Shown piece after piece: positions 51,747 to 60,136 of a stretch of DNA of 64,000 nucleotides (within the stretch, counting starts at the first letter, position 1; each line of letters opens with the position of its first letter). The notes beneath the pieces are model-generated. The model was given only the letters and a program-made list of their open reading frames with translations, was not told where the DNA came from and made no database searches. The DNA comes from JADHLJ01 sp038146985 (GTDB taxonomy: Bacteria; Pseudomonadota; Alphaproteobacteria; Thalassobaculales; Thalassobaculaceae): the NCBI GenBank assembly GCA_038146985.1, contig JAYQSQ010000009.1:434001-498000 (forward strand), in the 5' to 3' direction. The position numbers were made by a program, and so were the translations under genes.

Positions 51747-53372
51747 ATGACGACCCCCGACCCCATAACCGTCGAGGTCATCGGCAATGCCATCGCCTCG
51801 ATCGCCGAGGAGATGGGCGAGACGCTGATCCGCGCCTCCTACTCGACCAATATCAAGGAGCGGCGGGACTGTTCGACGGTGCTGTTCGACGCTGGCGGCC
51901 GTACGCTCTATCAGGCCGAGCACATTCCGATCCATCTCGGCTCCCTCATGGGCGTGGTCGAGGAAGTCGTAAAGCGGCACCCGGTGGAAACCATCCGCGA
52001 GGGCGATCTCTTCATTGGCAACGACGCCTATACCGGCGGCGGAACGCACCTGCCCGACATCGTCTTCGCCTCGCCGATCTTCTACGAGGGCGCGTTGGTG
52101 GGCTGGGCGACGAACCTCGCGCATCACGCCGATTTCGTGGATCGCGGCCACAAGCACATCTTTCAGGAAGGCCTCAGGATCCCGCCGATCCGTCTGCACC
52201 GCGCCGGCGTGCTGCAGCAGGATGTGCTGGATCTGATCCTGCTTAACTGCCAGGTGCCGCACGAGCGTCTGGCGGATTTCCGCGCCCAGGTCGCCGCCAA
52301 CCAGTTTGGTGTCCAACGCTTCCAGGCCCTGTGCGACCGCTACGGGGTGCCATTGCTCACCCAAGTCTTTGACGAACTTCTCGACTATGCCGAACGCCGG
52401 ATGCGGGCCGGGATCGCCGCGATCCCCGACGGCGTTTATGAGTTCGAGGATGTCTTCGAAGGCGACGAGCAGCCGGAGCCGCTGACCTTCAAGGTCAGGA
52501 TCGCGGTCACTGGCGAGACGATCCATCTCGATTTCGCCGGCAATCCGCCGCAGGTTCCCGCCGGTCTCAACATCGTCAACACCGCGCTGCTGGCGACGGT
52601 CTATTACGCGGTCAAGACCATCGCCGATCCCGACGCGCCGCCCAATGCCGGGCTGTTCCGGCCGATCAGCGTCAGCGCGCCCGAGGCCTCGATCGTCAAC
52701 GCCTCGCCGCCCGCCGCGGTCAATGGCCGCACCAATACCTGCCAGCGGGTAGTCGATCTGATCCTCGGCGCGCTCGCCAAGGCGGTGCCGGATCGGGTGA
52801 TCGCCGCCTGCAACGGTGCCGTGGTCGCCGCGACCTTCAGCGGCGTCAATCCCCGGACCGGCGCCTACTATGTTTATCTTGAGACCCTGGGCGGCGGGTT
52901 CGGCGCGCGCGCGACCAAGGATGGGCTGGATGGCGTGCAGGCGCATATCACCAATACCTCGAACCTGCCGATCGAGGGGCTGGAGCCTGAATATCCCCTG
53001 GTGGTCGACCGCTATGAACTGGTGCGGGATTCCGGCGGGCCGGGTACCTGGCGCGGCGGGATGGCGCTGAGACGCCAGATCCGGGCGGTGGATCACGACT
53101 GCTGGGTCACGGTGCGGGGCACAAGGCTGAAGACCGGGCCCTGGGGGCTTTTCGGCGGTCACGAGGGCGGCCGGTATTCCGTCGAGGCGGACCCGCCGCT
53201 TGTCGGGGGCAGGGGGGATCTTGCCGCCGGGCGGGCGGTCGTGATCACCACTCCCGGCGCGGGCGGATACGGCGATCCGGCGGCGCGGGATCCGGATCTG
53301 GTTCGCCGCGACCTTGCCGAGGACCGGATCTCCGCCGATGTTGCGCGCCAGGTCCATGGAGTGGCGGACTGA
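51747..53372 (+). CDS. hyuB: hydantoinase/oxoprolinase subunit B
   Basis: A 541-residue B subunit that with HyuA opens hydantoins, 5-oxoproline or N-methylhydantoin using ATP. Typical blocks are PITVEVIGNAIASIAEEMGE, TLIRASYSTNIKERRDCSTV, GDLFIGNDAYTGGGTHLPD, HHADFVDRGHK and YLETLGGGFGARATKDGLDG. It ends in the GGYGDPAARDP tail. ATG 51747 follows a weak AGGAAA. Its function depends on the adjacent HyuA, which carries a stop in this sequence. Confidence 0.88.
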   Translation: MTTPDPITVEVIGNAIASIAEEMGETLIRASYSTNIKERRDCSTVLFDAGGRTLYQAEHIPIHLGSLMGVVEEVVKRHPVETIREGDLFIGNDAYTGGGTHLPDIVFASPIFYEGALVGWATNLAHHADFVDRGHKHIFQEGLRIPPIRLHRAGVLQQDVLDLILLNCQVPHERLADFRAQVAANQFGVQRFQALCDRYGVPLLTQVFDELLDYAERRMRAGIAAIPDGVYEFEDVFEGDEQPEPLTFKVRIAVTGETIHLDFAGNPPQVPAGLNIVNTALLATVYYAVKTIADPDAPPNAGLFRPISVSAPEASIVNASPPAAVNGRTNTCQRVVDLILGALAKAVPDRVIAACNGAVVAATFSGVNPRTGAYYVYLETLGGGFGARATKDGLDGVQAHITNTSNLPIEGLEPEYPLVVDRYELVRDSGGPGTWRGGMALRRQIRAVDHDCWVTVRGTRLKTGPWGLFGGHEGGRYSVEADPPLVGGRGDLAAGRAVVITTPGAGGYGDPAARDPDLVRRDLAEDRISADVARQVHGVAD

Positions 53373-53393
53373 GACGCCGGTTAGATATCCCGC

Positions 53394-53423
53394 TTGACAG
53401 CGATCGAAGCTCGGCGCCTTAAT
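53394..53423 (+). promoter_or_regulatory. probable trp promoter
   Basis: TTGACA (53394-53399) and CTTAAT (53418-53423) are 18 bases apart. Transcription would start near 53430-53431, which is the A of the trpL ATG. A leaderless trpL transcript of this kind is known in Sinorhizobium meliloti. The -35 box is consensus; the -10 box is weaker. Confidence 0.55.
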
Positions 53424-53430
53424 CGCCGCC

Positions 53431-53523
53431 ATGACGCACGCGATTTCCATCGACGGCTTGGCCATGACCCACCAGTCCACGATCTGGTGGTGGCGCTGTC
53501 GCATGGGTCACGCGATGGGCTGA
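53431..53523 (+). CDS. trpL: trp operon leader peptide TrpL
   Basis: A 30-codon frame, starting MTHAISIDG and ending HAMG, contains three consecutive tryptophan codons (TGG at 53485-53493) in STIWWWRCR. This is the hallmark of attenuation control in front of trpE(G), and the QSTIWWW stretch closely recalls the rhizobial leader (NISIWWW). No ribosome binding site precedes the ATG, and the predicted transcription start falls on it. An internal ATG at 53464 gives a shorter 19-residue version. Too short for normal gene finding, but supported by the downstream attenuator hairpins and trpE. Confidence 0.85.
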   Translation: MTHAISIDGLAMTHQSTIWWWRCRMGHAMG

Positions 53524-53586
53524 CGCGCCCACTCGCCCCAGGCATCGTTTCGCCGGACCCGCCAAGTTTCCTTGGCGGGTTTTTTC
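53465..53586 (+). terminator. trp attenuator (pause hairpin, antiterminator segments, terminator)
   Basis: Segment 1 TGACCCA (53465-53471) pairs with segment 2 TGGGTCA (53504-53510), enclosing CCACCAG/CTGGTGG over the Trp codons. GGGTC of segment 2 can instead pair with GACCC (53556-53560) at the foot of the terminator. The terminator is ACCCGCCAAG (53557-53566), loop TTTC, CTTGGCGGGT (53571-53580), followed by a T run to about 53585. Stalling at scarce Trp-tRNA would mask segment 1, free segment 2 to pair with segment 3, and let transcription enter trpE. Confidence 0.85.
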
Positions 53587-53639
53587 GTTTTCGCGCTCCG
53601 CCTCCTCCGTTCCAAACCCCGCCGACAAGGACCAAGACC

Positions 53640-55156
53640 ATGACCCAGACCCAGACCTAGACCCTGCATCATCCAGCGCTGGCCCGACCGCCGTTTTCGG
53701 TCACCTTGGAACGGGTCTCCGCCCCCTTCCGCATGCCGTTCGATGTGTATAACCGGCTGACCGAGGCATTCGGCGAAGACCAGGTCTTCATCGTCGAAAG
53801 CCTCTCGGGACCGAAAAAAGACACCCGCTCCGCTGTCGTCGGGTTCAACAAGCTGCTGACCGTCGAGGCGCGCCGTCACCGGGTCACGATCGCCGGGTCG
53901 GGCGTAGCGGCGGACCGGGCGCGCGAGGTGGCGCGGGGCGGATATTCGGAAGACGACGGCGCGTTCAGGCTCCCGGCACTGAGCGACGTCTGGGATCTGC
54001 TGCGCCGGGTTCAGGGCTGTTTCAGGGTGGACGGGGTGGCGAGCCCGGCGGTCTTCGGTTTCGGTTTCTTCGGCTATTTCGGCTACGACACGGCGCATTT
54101 TGTCGAGGAACTGCCGTACATCATTCCGCCCAGCAACGACGCACCCGATATCAGCCTTTCGATCTTCCAGGGCGTGGTCCGCTACGACCTCGCCGCCGGA
54201 ACTTCCGAGATCGTTATCGCGAGATCGGCGGCGTGGGAGGAAATCTCGCCGGCAGCGATCATGGCGCTAATCGAAACCTGCCCCTCCGCCGCCGAGGAAA
54301 CTCCTCCGCCCGTGCCCGCGCCTTTTCGGGTGAGCGATTCGACCACCAAAGACATCTATCTGCGCGATGTGGAAACCGCGCTCGGCTATATCGGCATCGG
54401 CGACATCTATCAGGTCCAGATCGGCCACGAACTCTCCATCGAGACCGCGGCGACACCGCGCGAGGTCTACTCCCGGCTCCGCGCCCGCAACCCAGCGCCC
54501 TACATGTATCTCGCGCGTTTCGGCGAGGTAGCGGTGATCGGCGCCAGTCAGAGGTGTTCGTGCGGATCGAGGACGGAGCTCGTCACCATGCGCCCGCTCG
54601 CCGGCACGGTGCCGCGCTCGGTGATCCGGCGGTTGACCGAGAGCGCTGAGACGCGCTTCTGGCCGATCCGAAGGAGGTGGCGGAGCATATCATGCTGGTT
54701 GATCTCTGCCGCAACGATATCGGCCGGATCTGCGAGCCGGGGACCCTGGACGTGGACATTCTGATGGAGCCGGAGGTCTATTCGCACGTCATCCACATGG
54801 TCTCCAACGTCACCGGGACAAAGCGCCCGCGCCACGACCCCTATGACGTGATCGCGGCAACCTTCCCCGCCGGAACCATGACCGGCACGCCGAAGATCCG
54901 GGCCATGGAGATCATCGAAGAGCTGGAGACCGCCCGGCGCGGTATCTATGCGGGCGCGGTCGGCATGATCGACTTCTCTGGCTTCACCAATCTCGTGCTC
55001 TGCATCCGCTCGACCCTCTATGCGGACGGCGCCTACCGGATCCGGGCTTCGGCAGGCGTGGTCGCGGATTCGGTGCCCGAGAAGGAATGGCGCGAGACCC
55101 TTGCCAAGATGGCCGGCAGCTATTGGGCAATTACCGGAGAGGAGATCCAGCCATGA
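53640..55156 (+). pseudogene. trpE: anthranilate synthase component I, several lesions
   Basis: Chorismate-binding enzyme of tryptophan synthesis. The frame from ATG 53640 reads MTQTQT then TAG (53658-53660) where CAG is expected, and resumes as TLHHPALARPPFSVTLERVS. Middle blocks FGFGFFGYFGYDTAHFVEEL and DIYQVQIGHELSIET are intact. Near 54548 a base is lost and near 54576 one is gained, scrambling about 11 residues (expected GASPEVFVRIEDG). Another base is lost near 54620, and TGA follows at 54647 in the restored frame. From there HIMLVDLCRNDIGR and the catalytic MTGTPKIRAMEIIEE run cleanly to 55156. As written no anthranilate synthase can be made, although every domain is present. Confidence 0.85.
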
Positions 55157-55733
55157 AAGCGGTGCTCGTCGATGCGTATGACAGTTTCGTTCACATCATC
55201 CACCAGTATCTGCTGGAACTCGATATCGAGACCAGTGGCTCGGCGCGCTCGCCAAGGCGGTTGACGCCGTGATCACGCGCGAGGCACCGGACTTCCTGGT
55301 CCTCGGGCCCGGTCCGGGTCATCCCAAGGATGCCGGGTACCTCGAACTGTTGGAGCGTCATTCGGGCCGCTTGCCGATCCTCGGTGTTTGCCTCGGCCAT
55401 CAGGCGATCGGCATGGTCCATGGCGGCGAGATCCGACAGGCGGCCAACCTGATGCATGGCAAGTCGAGCCCGATCCGTCATGACGGCAAGGGCTGCTTCC
55501 GCAACCAGCCGGACCCGTTCCAGGCGACCCGCTATCACTCGCTGATCGTCGACGGCCTCGATCCGGCGGGCCCGCTGGAGATCACCGCGACGGCCGAGGA
55601 TGACGGCTACATCATGGGCCTCAGGCATAAGACCTTGCCGATCGAGTCCGTGCAGTTCCACCCGGAAAGCATCACGACGACGTCGGGAGCGAACCTGCTG
55701 CGCGACTTCGTGGCGGCGCATGTGGTGAGATAA
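55153..55733 (+). pseudogene. trpG: anthranilate synthase component II (glutamine amidotransferase), frameshifted
   Basis: ATG 55153 overlaps the trpE stop (ATGA), so the pair is coupled. The N-terminus MKAVLVDAYDSFVHIIHQYL is correct, but around 55234-55242 about 7 bases appear missing (family expectation ETSVVR.GALAKAVDAV). The frame then ends at 55272. The rest continues in another frame to 55733 with all triad elements: FLVLGPGPGHPKDAG, the nucleophile Cys in LGVCLGHQAIG, and the catalytic His and Glu in VQFHPESI. The class I amidotransferase would supply ammonia to TrpE. Confidence 0.83.
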
Positions 55734-55743
55734 TATCAATCTG

Positions 55744-55896
55744 ACCCGTATCCCCGACGAAGGTCGGGGCTGACGCCTGAGACTTTTCCTCGTGACGGGT
55801 CGTGGATCAAGACGCGATATCTCTGAAAGTGCTCCACCATTCCACGCTCGCCGAAGCTACAGGCGTCGGCCCCGGCCTACGCCGGGGATACGTCGA
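55744..55896. repeat. palindromic intergenic element, family B, long form
   Basis: CCCGTATCCCCGACGAAGG with TCGGGGCTGACGCCTGAGAC on the left is mirrored by CAGGCGTCGGCCCCGGCC and TACGCCGGGGATACG on the right. It is the same unit as at 11346-11492, including similar interior bases. With its flanks it fills the 256-base gap between trpG and the SMP-30 gene; I see no gene there. Confidence 0.7.
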
Positions 55897-55989
55897 GTGG
55901 GATGTGAAGCTACGTTTGTCTCGCGCCGGGATCAGCGTAAGCTGCGCTGGCGTTGGAAACACCTCGGACATGCATAAGGGGACCATGAC

Positions 55990-56841
55990 ATGCAACAGCT
56001 CGCGACGGGTTATGGTCTGGTTGAGGGACCGGTCTGGCACCCCACCAAGGGGCTTCTCTACAGCGACGTGCTGAACGGCGGGGTGTTCGCCCTTGGCGAG
56101 GACGGAACCATCAGCACGGTCGTCCCGCACCGCAAGGGGATCGGCGGGATTGTTCTGCATGAGGCGGACGGCCTTGTCGTCGGCGGGCGTAACCTGTCGT
56201 ACAAGAGTTTCGATGGTGAACGCTCGGTCGTGCTGCTGGACAATGACGTGACCGAAGAAGCTGTTGGTTTCAACGATTTCACCACCGATGCCAAGGGCCG
56301 GATCTATGCCGGTTCCCTCGCCTTCAAGGTATTCGGCGGGGGAGAGCCGAAGCCCGGACATCTGCACTTGGTGGATCTCGACGGGTCGGTGCGAACGCTC
56401 TCGGGTGGGGTGATGCTGACCAATGGGATGGGGTTCTCGCCCGACGGCAAGAAGCTTTATCACGCCGATGCGCGCGGCGACGTGATCCGGGTCTATGACG
56501 TCGCCGAGTATGGCGGCGTCGGACCCTGGCGGCCCTTCGTGAAGACCTCGCCGGACTCGCATGCCGACGGTCTCGCGGTCGCCGAGGACGGGTCGGTCTG
56601 GACGGCCATGGCACATGGCTCGCGCGTCGATGTGTTCGAGCCGGACGGCTCTCTGCGCAAGAGCCTGCCGGTGCCGTTGCCGATGGTTACCTCGGTCTGC
56701 TTTGGCGGTAACGATCTGATGGACCTCTATGTCGTCACCGGCAGCCGGGGCGGGCCGAGCGAAAACTGCGGCACCGTCTACAGAACCCGCGCGGATGTTC
56801 CGGGCCTGCCGGTGGCGGAAAGCCGGGTCCGGCTGACGTAA
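55990..56841 (+). CDS. SMP-30/gluconolactonase-like protein
   Basis: A 283-residue six-bladed beta-propeller of the SMP-30/gluconolactonase/LRE-like family. GLVEGPVWHPTKGLLYSDVL contains the metal-ligand glutamate, then come NDFTTDAKGRIYAGS, LTNGMGFSPDGKKLYHAD and HADGLAVAEDGSVWTAM. Such calcium- or zinc-dependent enzymes hydrolyse sugar lactones or related esters. The start could be ATG 55990. It is a single gene behind the palindromic element. Confidence 0.85.
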   Translation: MQQLATGYGLVEGPVWHPTKGLLYSDVLNGGVFALGEDGTISTVVPHRKGIGGIVLHEADGLVVGGRNLSYKSFDGERSVVLLDNDVTEEAVGFNDFTTDAKGRIYAGSLAFKVFGGGEPKPGHLHLVDLDGSVRTLSGGVMLTNGMGFSPDGKKLYHADARGDVIRVYDVAEYGGVGPWRPFVKTSPDSHADGLAVAEDGSVWTAMAHGSRVDVFEPDGSLRKSLPVPLPMVTSVCFGGNDLMDLYVVTGSRGGPSENCGTVYRTRADVPGLPVAESRVRLT

Positions 56842-56982
56842 GGGAGAAATTCGAACATCAAGAAACAATGAAGAATGATTGTATAAAATTTATAATGGTC
56901 GTTTTGAATATTAGATGATATTTTATTGTATATGGTTACGATTTCATATCCATTTACTCAACGTGAATTTCGGGAGATCTTG
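56842..56982. other. AT-rich intergenic patch with promoter-like sequence
   Basis: About 100 bases (56855-56965) are roughly 70% A+T in a genome well over 60% G+C. TATAAT occurs at 56891-56896, but without a consensus -35 box at the right spacing. The patch ends with GGGAG before the small secreted protein's ATG. It may be an H-NS/MucR-type silenced promoter region or a trace of foreign DNA. Confidence 0.5.
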
Positions 56983-57300
56983 ATGCTTTCGAGGAAATTG
57001 CTTCTACCGTTTTTCGTGTTTTCCATGCTCCTGGCGTCGACCGTATTCAACGTGGCGACGCCGTCCAAGTCCCTGGCCCAATCCCGCGATGCGGTCCTGG
57101 AATGCGATGGTGGGCTGCTGGTGTGGAGCCAGCCCAGCGGGTCGCGGTTTCTGATCTTCTTCAAGGGGACCGGCAAGTTCCGGTCGCTCGAGGTGGAGGC
57201 GAATTTCGGCCGCCGGGTTTCCTTTGGCATTACCGGGCGCGCGCAGACCCAGATCCATGCCGATACCCGGAACGGCACGGTTAGATGCCGCTCCCGATAG
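56983..57300 (+). CDS. small secreted protein of unknown function
   Basis: A 105-residue protein. The signal peptide is residues 1-32 (basic MLSRKLLLPF, hydrophobic core, ending SKSLAQ). The mature part of about 73 residues has two cysteines (Cys41 and the one in TVRCRSR), which could form one disulfide, and alternating beta-like strands (GLLVWSQPSGSRFLIFF). ATG 56983 follows GGGAG; an earlier start at 56926 would bury the signal peptide. I do not recognise a family. It is preceded by the AT-rich patch and followed by an amidohydrolase 115 bases on. Confidence 0.6.
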   Translation: MLSRKLLLPFFVFSMLLASTVFNVATPSKSLAQSRDAVLECDGGLLVWSQPSGSRFLIFFKGTGKFRSLEVEANFGRRVSFGITGRAQTQIHADTRNGTVRCRSR

Positions 57301-57415
57301 AATAGACTCGCGATATCCGTCTCCTGCATGACGCATGCGGCGTGTTGCGGCATGATGCGTTCTGTCGGCGTCCGGTTTTTGCCCGGGCGGTGTTTTACGG
57401 AACGGAGAAATGGTC

Positions 57416-58468
57416 ATGGCCACAGTGAACACGGGAAGCTCGCAACCCGTTTACCTGGCGGTACGTGACGACTGGCTGGCGCGTGTCCGGGAGGAGATTC
57501 TGGAGCCGGGGCTGCCCATCGTCGACCCGCATCATCATATCTGGGACCGACCCGGCTGGCGCTACATGATCGATGAGTTGGCGTCGGATCTCGGAAGCGG
57601 CCATAACATCGCCGCCACCGTCTTCGTGCAGTGCCGCTCCATGCACCGCGCCGATGGGCCCGACGCAATGAAACCGGTCGGCGAGACCGAATTCGTCAAC
57701 GGCGTCGCGGCGATTGGCGCCAGCGGTCTCTACGGCAAGCAGCGGATGTGCGCCGGCATTGTCGGCCATGCGGATCTCACTCTTGGCGCGGCGGTGCGCG
57801 AGGTGCTCCAGGCGCATATCACCGCCGGCGGCGGCCGGTTCCGGGGCATCCGGCACATTTCCTCCTGGGACGCGGATGCCAGCCTGATGAATCCCGGCTA
57901 TCCGGTGCCGGAGAAGCTGCTTGCGCAACCCAGGTTCCGTGAGGGTTTCGCCGAACTCGGCAAGCTGGGCCTGTCCTTCGATGCCTGGCTCTACCATCCC
58001 CAGATCCCGGACCTGACCGATCTCGCCCGAGCCTTTCCCGAGACGCCGATCATTCTCGACCATTGCGGCGGACCGCTCGGCATCGGCGCCTATGGCGGAC
58101 GGGGGGATGAGGTCTTCGCGGCCTGGAAGACCTCGATCAGGGAGCTTGCGGGCTGTGCCAACGTGACGGTCAAGACCGGCGGCCTCGGCATGCGCATCAA
58201 CGGCTACGATTTCCACGAGCACGAGAACCCGCCGAGTTCCGACCGTCTGGCCGAGGCATGGCGACCCTATATCGATGTCTGCGTCGAGGCCTTCGGGGCC
58301 GATCGCTGCATGTTCGAAAGCAACTTTCCGGTCGACAAGGGCTCCTACAGCTATCCGGTCTACTGGAACGCCTGCAAGAAACTGGCGAGTGGCGCCAGCG
58401 CGGCCGAAAAGACTGCCCTGTTCAGCGGCACCGCGGCCCGGGTCTACCGGATCGAGGTTCCGTCCTGA
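57416..58468 (+). CDS. amidohydrolase family 2 (lactonase/decarboxylase-like)
   Basis: A 350-residue TIM-barrel hydrolase. The first strand LPIVDPHHHIWDRPGWRYM carries the HxH-type motif, then GGGRFRGIRHISSWD, PETPIILDHCGGPLG with a metal histidine, and RCMFESNFPVDKGSY. This is the branch of L-fuconolactonase and 2-pyrone-4,6-dicarboxylate lactonase. GGAG precedes ATG 57416. It overlaps the flavin monooxygenase gene by 4 bases or fewer, so the two probably act in one pathway. Confidence 0.82.
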   Translation: MATVNTGSSQPVYLAVRDDWLARVREEILEPGLPIVDPHHHIWDRPGWRYMIDELASDLGSGHNIAATVFVQCRSMHRADGPDAMKPVGETEFVNGVAAIGASGLYGKQRMCAGIVGHADLTLGAAVREVLQAHITAGGGRFRGIRHISSWDADASLMNPGYPVPEKLLAQPRFREGFAELGKLGLSFDAWLYHPQIPDLTDLARAFPETPIILDHCGGPLGIGAYGGRGDEVFAAWKTSIRELAGCANVTVKTGGLGMRINGYDFHEHENPPSSDRLAEAWRPYIDVCVEAFGADRCMFESNFPVDKGSYSYPVYWNACKKLASGASAAEKTALFSGTAARVYRIEVPS

Positions 58469-59901
58469 GCCCGACACCTGATGGCGGCCTCGCGGCCCTT
58501 GAAACCAGGGTAAAAGCCGACCTCGCGCTGATCGCGCATCCAAGGATGCCCTGGCTCACCCCACGCTCCGCACCGGATGGAAGCGAGGCGGTCGATGTGC
58601 TGATCGTCGGCGCCGGCCAGTCGGGCGTGGCGACGGCTTTCGGCCTGAAGCGTTCGAAAGTCGATAACATTCTGATCGTCGACCGGGCCGCGCGCGGCGC
58701 CGAAGGACCCTGGCTCACCTTCGCCCGCATGCCGACCCTGCGCAGCCCCAAGGACTATACCGGCCCGGATCTGGACATCCCCAGCCTTGCCTACCCCTCC
58801 TGGCATGTCGCGAAGTATGGACGGGAGCATTGGGAGGCGCTCAAACTGATCCGCCGCGAGGACTGGGGGCACTATCTCCTCTGGGTCCGCGATGTGATCG
58901 GTCTGGAGGTAGAGAACGGGACCGAAGTGGTGTCGATCTCGCCGGCGGGTAATCTTCTCGCAGCGGAACTGGTTGAGCGTGGGATCGGAGCCCGTCGCAT
59001 TGTTCATGCGCGCAAGATCGTGCTGGCTACAGGCCAGGACGGCATGGGCATGTGGTGGATGCCACCGGAAGTCGCGGCCCTGCCGCTGGAACGACGCGCC
59101 CATGCCGCCGAGGATATCGATTTCACCGCCCTGAAGGATCGGCGTGTTGCGGTGCTCGGCGCCGGTGCCTCCGCCTTTGACAATGCGGCCGAAGCGCTCG
59201 AAGCGGGAGCCGTCGAGGTCATGCTGTTCAGCCGCCGTCAGCGCCCGCAGGTGATACAGCCGTATCGCTGGCTGACCTTCAAGGGCTTCTTGAACCATCT
59301 GGGAGATCTTGAGGACGAATGGCGCTGGCGGTTCATGACCCGCATCCTGGGCCTGCGCGAGGGCTTTCCACAGGAGACCTATGACCGCTGCGCCCGGCAC
59401 GGCAATTTCCGGCTGATCACCGGCGCGCCCTGGGACCGGGTGCGTGCGACGGAAGCGGGTGTGGAGATCACCACGCCCAAGGGCTTGTTCGCCGCCGATT
59501 TCGTCATCGCCGGAACCGGCGTCGACATGGATTTCTCACTACGCCGGGAGCTTGCCGGTTTCGCCGGCAATATCGCCACCTGGAGCGACAAGTACACCCC
59601 GCCCGACGATGAGCGGCACGACCGTCTTGGCCGGTTTCCCTATCTCGACCCGGATTTCGCCCTGGTCGAGAAACGCCAGGGTGAAACACCCTGGATAAAA
59701 GACATTCACCTGTTCTCGATCGCCTCGACCATGAGTTTCGGCCCGTCCGGTTCCTCCATCAACGCCATGACGACGGTGGTCCCGAAACTGGTTTCCAGCA
59801 TCACCAAGGGGTTGTTCCGCGCCGATGTCGAGGCCCATTGGAAGAGTCTGAAGGCCTACGATTTGCCGCAGGCGATCATCCCGGAGGGGGCAATAGAGTA
59901 A
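58465..59901 (+). CDS. FAD/NAD(P)-dependent oxidoreductase, flavin-monooxygenase-like
   Basis: About 478 residues. The FAD-binding site is VDVLIVGAGQSGVATAFGLK, the NAD(P) site is RRVAVLGAGASAFDNAAEAL, and ADFVIAGTGVDMDFS is the ATG-like third motif, the layout of Baeyer-Villiger and flavin-containing monooxygenases. MPTLRSPKDYTGPDLDIPS is a family-specific active-site stretch. The start is uncertain: no ATG or GTG lies near the expected position. CTG 58465 overlapping the previous stop is offered; initiation inside the amidohydrolase gene is the alternative. It pairs with that gene in an operon. Confidence 0.78.
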   Translation: MSPTPDGGLAALETRVKADLALIAHPRMPWLTPRSAPDGSEAVDVLIVGAGQSGVATAFGLKRSKVDNILIVDRAARGAEGPWLTFARMPTLRSPKDYTGPDLDIPSLAYPSWHVAKYGREHWEALKLIRREDWGHYLLWVRDVIGLEVENGTEVVSISPAGNLLAAELVERGIGARRIVHARKIVLATGQDGMGMWWMPPEVAALPLERRAHAAEDIDFTALKDRRVAVLGAGASAFDNAAEALEAGAVEVMLFSRRQRPQVIQPYRWLTFKGFLNHLGDLEDEWRWRFMTRILGLREGFPQETYDRCARHGNFRLITGAPWDRVRATEAGVEITTPKGLFAADFVIAGTGVDMDFSLRRELAGFAGNIATWSDKYTPPDDERHDRLGRFPYLDPDFALVEKRQGETPWIKDIHLFSIASTMSFGPSGSSINAMTTVVPKLVSSITKGLFRADVEAHWKSLKAYDLPQAIIPEGAIE

Positions 59902-59974
59902 CAGGCTGATGTTTCGCGATTGACATCTTCGCGAGATCCGAGGACTTTCCCGCCATGACGAACCGCGCCGACAT

Positions 59975-60136
59975 GACTCTTTCCTCGAAAAAACCGTCCT
60001 CGAACCGGGGACGGAAGAGGGGTCGCGCGCGTTAATCGTCGGAAAACCGACCCTCTCGAAAACAGGCCCCGCCGGATTGGACGGGGTCTTTTCAATTGGG
60101 ACGACCGTCTTCTCCGGCCCAAGCAAGGAGAAGACG
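59975..60136 (+). promoter_or_regulatory. structured 5' leader of the dapA-like gene
   Basis: Several hairpins are stacked before dapA. CCGTCC/GGACGG is at 59994-60014. AGAGGGGTCG (60016-60025) can pair with CGACCCTCT (60048-60056) or, less well, with GACTCTT (59975-59981). A terminator-like GGCCCCG/CGGGGTC stem follows (60065-60088) with TTTT. The final hairpin is the one at 60106-60136. Mutually exclusive pairings followed by a terminator and a ribosome-site-masking stem look like a riboswitch or attenuator. I do not recognise a known class. Confidence 0.45.
60106..60136 (+). promoter_or_regulatory. hairpin sequestering the dapA ribosome binding site
   Basis: CGTCTTCTCC (60106-60115) is exactly complementary to GGAGAAGACG (60127-60136), with an 11-base loop. 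The Shine-Dalgarno AAGGAGA (60125-60131) is mostly inside the 3' arm, and ATG starts at 60139. A perfect 10-bp stem here would block translation unless opened by a ligand, protein or upstream pairing. Confidence 0.7.

Noticed and set aside
53658..53660. Amber codon in trpE as a possible pyrrolysine site, given the corrinoid methyl-transfer operon
   Set aside because: The codon sits in a Gln-rich start (TQTQT) where CAG is the obvious ancestor, trpE never uses pyrrolysine, and other lesions follow in the same gene.
59902..59974. TTGACA at about 59920 as a promoter for dapA
   Set aside because: No convincing -10 box at 16-18 bases; kept only as a possibility, not listed.
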